DNA of 64,000 nt, taken from Pleurostoma richardsiae. Taxonomy: Eukaryota > Ascomycota > Sordariomycetes > Calosphaeriales > Pleurostomataceae. Each line of letters begins with the position of its first letter. Position 1 is the stretch's first letter. Position numbers and translations under genes: made by a program. This document shows, one piece after another, positions 59,310 to 64,000 of this stretch. The notes under the pieces were generated by a model. It saw only the letters and a list, made by a program, of their open reading frames with translations, did not search any database and was not told where the DNA came from. The stretch covers positions 124,001-188,000 of the forward strand of contig JANBVO010000030.1 in the NCBI GenBank assembly GCA_030052745.1, read 5' to 3'.

Positions 59310-59658
59310 CTCCGTTTGGTCTGCACGGCGGTTCGCTCGTCAACTCATCGTCGGAGGTTGTGGTGACAGAGAAGAGGGGAGAGTAAGCCCAAAGCCGGCT
59401 TGCGACGGATATTTCTCGCATTGCGTGCGTGCGCCGGCTCGGATCCTGGTGCCGATCGGGCAAGCCGCCCCGAAAATCCTCCGGCCTCGGCCAAATGCGG
59501 CGGCAGCCAGTCATCCGTCCTCTTACAGTACACGGCAGCTTCAGAATCACGGCGGGTGTCTGAGTCACTTATTCGAGAACTCCCTTTCAATATATGATAT
59601 AAGCATTGCAATTGGCAACTGTCTGCATGCAAATGTGGCCTTAAGCTTGGCTGTGCGC
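59310..59658. other. Spacer upstream of Mpv17-like gene
   Basis: 349 bp including the Mpv17-like promoter and the 3' UTR of the hemerythrin-like gene. No gene was seen. Confidence 0.45.
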
Positions 59659-60533
59659 TCAGTTGTCCGGTACCGCGTACAGCTTCTCCCTTGGTCTTCC
59701 CCAAGGATCGCACGAAGCAAACTTCCACCAGTCTGAATGTATGTGGTATGTGATGCGTCGGACTATGAAGACAATGGCGGCCGGTGCTGGCGGCCAGTCA
59801 GCCCACAGCCCGTCCTCGTACTCCTTGTCGTGGTTAAAGAATCCCCAGCTCAGCGTTCCGGCAATGGGTAGTTGCTTCTGCGGAAGAGATTAGATCTTGC
59901 TGGCGAAGGTAAGAGGTTGTTTCTCACCGTATCCTTCTCATCGAAAGCCTCAAACACCTTTTCCAACTTCCCCATCTTGTCCTTATACTTAACAAGGTCA
60001 AGTATAGTCGTAATCTCGTCTGCCAGATGCTCCACCAGAGTCGTGCCGAACCCATCAATGATCCCAATCAGTTTTGTACCGTCGTACTTCTCGGTCCCTT
60101 TCAGGCACGAGACTATGTACGCGTGGTAGTCCTCCAGTCCCTGGTGGAACGCGTGGTGCTGCTCCACGTTGCGGCTCATCAAACCCTTCTCACCGCTCAT
60201 CTCCTCGATTTTCGGGAATAAGTCCGCCTCCTCGCCACCGTGATGCACATGCAGCAGCTCGTAAAAGCATGTGCTGTAGTACAGGAACGACTTTTCATCT
60301 TGGGGCTTGACGTGTGGCGCTTGCAGGTAGATGCTGTTGAGACCACGGATCAGCATGTTGTGCACGCAGGCCATGTCCGAGGCGCATCGGTGGAAGACGT
60401 CCGGCTGCTAATGTGTTAGCCCGGGTTGAATATTCGCTATGGGACAAAGTCACACCTTTTCTCCATCTGGCAGCTTGAACGTGGGCGTTGTGATAAGAGA
60501 GAAAGGGTGGTCTGCTGAGTTCTTCCGCACCAT
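59659..60533 (-). CDS. Hemerythrin-like (HHE cation-binding) domain protein
   Basis: Exons 60533-60456, 60407-59928 and 59877-59659 give 258 residues; introns 48 and 50 nt. The start MVRKNSADHPFSL was chosen; an in-frame ATG upstream (60662) would add 43 residues without motif. HHE features: MACVHNMLIRGLN, YELLHVHHGGEEADLFPKI, NVEQHHAFHQGLEDYHAY and LVEHLADEI, placing His/Glu ligands as in a diiron four-helix bundle. The third exon (GTLSWGFFNHDKEYEDG, then WWKFASCDPWG) is the standard tail of the fungal subgroup. Hemerythrin-like domains bind O2 or metal; the role in fungi is not known. Cytosolic by lack of signal. The intron 1 acceptor may lie one codon later (CAG repeat). Confidence 0.87.
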
Positions 60534-61240
60534 GGTCCTGAGCTCGTTATGACGTTCTGAACTAGGTTGGCGAAGGATGGACCTTGGACATGTCCACCAA
60601 CAGTGCTCCATGTTGAGACAGACTAGACCAGACCTTATATCCCACGAGTTTCGAGGAAGCACAGGCCATGATCCGACGATACCAGCGCATGCATGCTTTT
60701 CAGGGACTTTGCTGACATGGCGCCAGGGGACTCGCCCTGTAAGCTGACAAGAACCAATGGCTGAGTTGTTATTGCCATTATCTTACCATACTTGGAGCGA
60801 CTAGACCAAGTCCAGGTTCGAGCTGACGAGCCCTTACGGTCTAGCTAGGGACAGCTTCGTGAGCGCTCTTCTGTTCTTACTCATGTCCCTGGCATACTGA
60901 GTTACACCGTTCGCTATTGGTAGGTTACCGAGTGTGTGAAAGAGATACTGCAGAACCATGGCTTTTCAGTACCTATTCGTCGTTCAAACTGGGTGATCAT
61001 GAAAAGTAAGACCAAGAAGTCGCTCCATAGATGGTATCAGCGTTATCTTAACTAAAGGCTGAAGATACTATATAGCTCGACACCATGAGAGCCCGTGAAC
61101 AGCTCAAAGAATAACCCGCTTATTCATGGTAATCATAAACCTCATCATCATTATCCGTTACCGTTTCTAGCCACACCTCGCAAGACATAGCTAGGAAATC
61201 ACAAGCGAGCATGCCTATTAGGCCCGTAAACCCCAGGCCG
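60534..61240. other. Intergenic spacer
   Basis: 707 bp with the hemerythrin-like promoter and the 3' end of the next gene. No gene or RNA was recognised. Confidence 0.45.
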
Positions 61241-62149
61241 CTAGTTCCCTCTGCCATAGTCTCGATTGTGCGTCGGATCTCGCTGCATATTGAACCTGTT
61301 GAAGAAGCGGTGCATTCCATAGTCCTGCGCGGGTCGTTCAGCCGTTTGTGGCGCTTTCTCCTTTTCCTTGCCCTTGGGCTCCCGCCGCCTTCGTCTCAGG
61401 AACAGGAACAGCACGGCGGCCAGGAGACCGAGAAACACGACCGCCGCGGCGACGGATATCCCGGCGATAGCTCCTCCGGACAGCTGCTGGGCCGAAGAGT
61501 GTGCTGAGGTAGCGTTGGCACCGCCCGTCGAGTCCCCTGTCGGAAACAGGTGAGCACGAGACGCCGAGCCGCTAGTCGCTACCGTTCCGGAAGAGCTAGA
61601 AGCGGCCGTGGCCGCGGAGGCGGAACTTGAGCTACCACTCCCGCCGCTGCTGCTTCCTGTTGTCGTGGTAGCAGGCGAGCTTGCCAGCGTCGCCGCCGTC
61701 GCCGAGGAAGAAGAAGCCGATGTCCTCGGCGCAGCGATGTAACCCACGCCCGCCTGGATGCAGTAGTCCTCCAGGACCTCGGGGAAGGCGTCCGTCTCTG
61801 CACAGCCTCCACCCATCGACAGGAAGTCGTACGCGTCGAAAGAGGTGCACATGCAGTTTACGTACGAGGTGCTTCCCTGGTTCGCCAGCACGATGCACTC
61901 TGGGTTGGACAAGACCCTGTTTACCCTGTGTCAGCAGATTTCGGCCTCATCCGCCGTGCGAAGTATGCGACTGGCGTCTCAGGGCGAGGAGGGCCTCTGT
62001 TACCAGTATGAGATGACGGTCTTTGCACAGTCGGGCAACTCGGCATAGGCCGTGACCTGGTTGACATCGTAGTGGGAGATCGTCCGCGCTTGGCATATCT
62101 CATTGTATGGGATGTCGGTGACAGTTGCACAATCGATTGACGTCGCCAT
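61241..62149 (-). CDS. Single-pass membrane protein with Cys-rich ectodomain
   Basis: Exons 62149-62004 and 61916-61241 (intron 87 nt, GTAACA..AAACAG) give 273 residues. Residues 1-110 are Cys-rich (IDCATVTDIPYNEICQ, ELPDCAKTVISYW, NPECIVLANQG, YVNCMCTSFDAYD, GGGCAETD). A Ser/Thr/Ala low-complexity stalk (about 120-185) follows, probably O-glycosylated. The transmembrane helix AGISVAAAVVFLGLLAAVLF (about 203-222) is followed by RRRRREPKGKEKEK, giving an outside-in topology. This layout (Cys domain, Ser-rich stalk, TM, short basic tail) is that of fungal surface sensors. The proposed start lacks a signal peptide, so an upstream exon may be missing. Confidence 0.72.
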
Positions 62150-63276
62150 TTTGAGGCTCAGCGACGCATAAGCCTACGAGGCCGAATAGTAGGCACTTAT
62201 GGGAGCACTGAATCCTGCTTTTTGCTATGCTGGGCTTGGGGAAAGGCATATCGGAATCGTAGGGCGGCGAGCCAGAATCAGGATTTTGGGTGCCTTTGAG
62301 AAGGAAGCAGACTTGTACGGATATGGATAGGCACCCAACTCCAACCCCGGACCGCCGTGCTAAGTCCGTTGTTTAAAGCGCCTTACCACAAATAGGTCGC
62401 CATGTAACGATGCTTACCTAGTTGCTAAGAAGCTGGCCTGGTCCAGGCCAAGAGTCATTGAAGTTGGTTATTACTTTGGCATGGTAACTCTCAAACGCTT
62501 AGGAAGGGTGAAACGAAACTCGGGGTTCAAAAGGCTAGGTATGGAATTTGCCTGCAGAATTCCCGAGTTGGATCATCCATTCCACTTTCATTTCCATACC
62601 ACCCTGTGCCATCTTCAAGCCTTGGTTGAAGTTTGTTTCTGGTCCGACTCGTTAATAATATCAGGTTAACTGATGCCTCTCATTTATCACGTTCCTGCTG
62701 CAATTCATGGTTCCTTATAGTCCTCTCTGAGCGTCGGGGAGTTGTCAATATTCATTCTTAATGACATGACTAGTGTTGTCGAATATGCCTCCGTTTCAAA
62801 GATGGCAAAAGTCGGAGGGCTTTTAGATTGTTGTAGCCGTTACCATGTGATGGTTGAAGGGACAAGCGAAGAGAGCGCTGCAGTGCCCCTTAATGTGTAG
62901 GCATGGTGGGTTACATTCGGCGACACGGAAAGAAATCCGCGTCCATCCCACTAACTTCTGTTGGTATGCAGGTTCCTAATTAGGTAGGTGTTCGATCACC
63001 AACATCGATCAACGCACTTTGTTCCGCATAGTATGACCATCCTCGCATCTAACCGCGTCCCGAGCATATGTGTGTGCAAGGAGAAGAGATGTGGGGGGTT
63101 TGTCTCCTCCGAGATGCACCTGCAACTGCTTTACCACAGATGGGGACAGATAAACCTTTCCAGATACCCTGATCTCCCATATATCTTCGATCATACTTTG
63201 TTACATTGATTTAGCTTTGTTCTTCAAAACGGTGACACAACACCTTGACACCCCGGCAACCCCTTGGGCTCCCATA
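62150..63276. other. Divergent intergenic region
   Basis: 1.1 kb between the membrane-protein gene and the LaeA-like gene. Only short frames were seen. It should contain both promoters. Confidence 0.45.
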
Positions 63277-64000
63277 ATGAGCGAGGATAATAGCCAGGCG
63301 CTTGTACGAGACAAAAGCCCCTATTTCCTTCTCCTGGACGCCTGCTTCATAGCTCTAACAGCTGTGCTTCACTTCTCCAGGCCGCCGATAGATTCATCGA
63401 TGATAATAATTCGGCTGTCGCGGAGGTACGTGCTCGGGTATTGCTTCTCCGAACAAACGGGAGACCACTGATCCGCTCGGCATGTGAAGTCGGTCGACGA
63501 CTCATCGCTGGCCTGCTTCCGGTCGAGCGTGCTCGCCTACCACGAAGAGAATGGCAGGACGTACCATTCGATGAGTGCGGGAAGTAGGCCGATACACCTT
63601 CCCTTCACTATGATGGTCACTAATACTGATACAGAATACTTCATCCCGAATGATGAGGTACGCGCCTCCAAGAGGGTTGCTTTCCTATTCTCAAGTCGAG
63701 CCCTGCTGATGCCAACCAAAGCAAGAGCAAGACCGTCTCGGTAAGTGGAATCACCTCTAGGCATTTTCTCCTGTCTCGTTAAGGATATCTGCTAACCCAC
63801 TTACCCTCCAGACCTTCATCACCATCTCATGCTCTTGACTTTGGATGATAAGCTTGCTTTGTGTCCGAAGAACGAGACGGCGAAGAGAGTGTTGGATCTT
63901 GGCACAGGAACTGGTATGCTTCTCAGCGACTCATTATTTCTCGAGATAGATGAACTATGAAGACCACTTAACCGACGCTATCAGGCATCTGGGCCATTAA
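63277..64000 (+). CDS. LaeA-like SAM-dependent methyltransferase (5' part, cut by window edge)
   Basis: Seven exons so far: 63277-63303, 63381-63425, 63490-63583, 63635-63657, 63722-63740, 63812-63913 and 63985 onward. The joined product starts MSEDNSQAL and continues AYHEENGRTYHS, MSAGKYFIPNDE, QEQDRLDLHHHLMLLTLDDK and RVLDLGTGTGIWAI. The last is the SAM-binding motif I of the LaeA/TAM-domain family, and the HSMSAGKYFIPNDE.EQ.RLD.QHH context is its usual upstream signature. LaeA-like proteins influence secondary metabolism, development or methylate small molecules; the family is large in fungi, so function is open. Two exons are tiny (23 and 19 nt). The 3' end lies outside the window. Confidence 0.85.

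Overview
The window is nuclear DNA of a filamentous ascomycete (Pezizomycotina). It has densely packed, intron-bearing genes (introns mostly 50-110 nt, GT-AG, CTRAY-type branch sites), GC-rich exons, Zn2Cys6 regulators and several families restricted to or typical of filamentous fungi: CYP505, subgroup C chitinase, multi-LysM proteins, a LaeA-like methyltransferase and Atp25. About 26 protein genes are supported. No rRNA, convincing tRNA, CRISPR array or intact mobile element was seen.

Left part (1-17.2 kb): a glutamine-amidotransferase-like gene and an exopolyphosphatase diverge from one promoter. ATP25 and RPO41, two mitochondrial gene-expression factors, then diverge from a promoter carrying an inverted CCAAT pair. 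A small secreted Cys-rich protein and an Arc1-type tRNA-binding cofactor follow, then an AT-richer stretch with a gene relic.

Chitin block (14.9-23.4 kb): a four-LysM secreted protein and a large two-CBM18/GH18 chitinase with a long C-terminal extension are divergently transcribed. A TLDc-domain gene follows. A relic of that gene's 5' end lies beyond the LysM gene, so the block seems to have grown by local duplication.

Maltose-type block (24.0-31.2 kb): a Zn2Cys6 regulator, a GH13 alpha-glucosidase with a GC-AG intron, and an MFS sugar transporter. The enzyme and transporter diverge from a promoter with phased CCSRGAATC-like repeats. This looks like a small alpha-glucoside utilisation cluster: uptake, hydrolysis, local regulator.

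Right part (31.2-64 kb): an LSH/DDM1-type SNF2 ATPase, two basic/Ser-rich orphan proteins, GINS subunit PSF2, a second Zn2Cys6 regulator whose zinc cluster requires a 4-nt microexon, a RING-like protein, a CYP505 P450-reductase fusion, a short polar protein whose stop codon is made by splicing, a Cys-rich orphan, mitochondrial dihydroorotate dehydrogenase, an Mpv17/PMP22 protein, a hemerythrin-like protein, a single-pass membrane protein and the 5' end of a LaeA-like methyltransferase cut by the window edge. Several stretches of 0.9-3.1 kb (42.7-45.8, 51.0-53.0, 54.7-56.6 kb) hold no recognisable gene.

Exon borders below were placed by eye from splice signals, reading-frame continuity and family motifs. 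None has been checked against transcripts.
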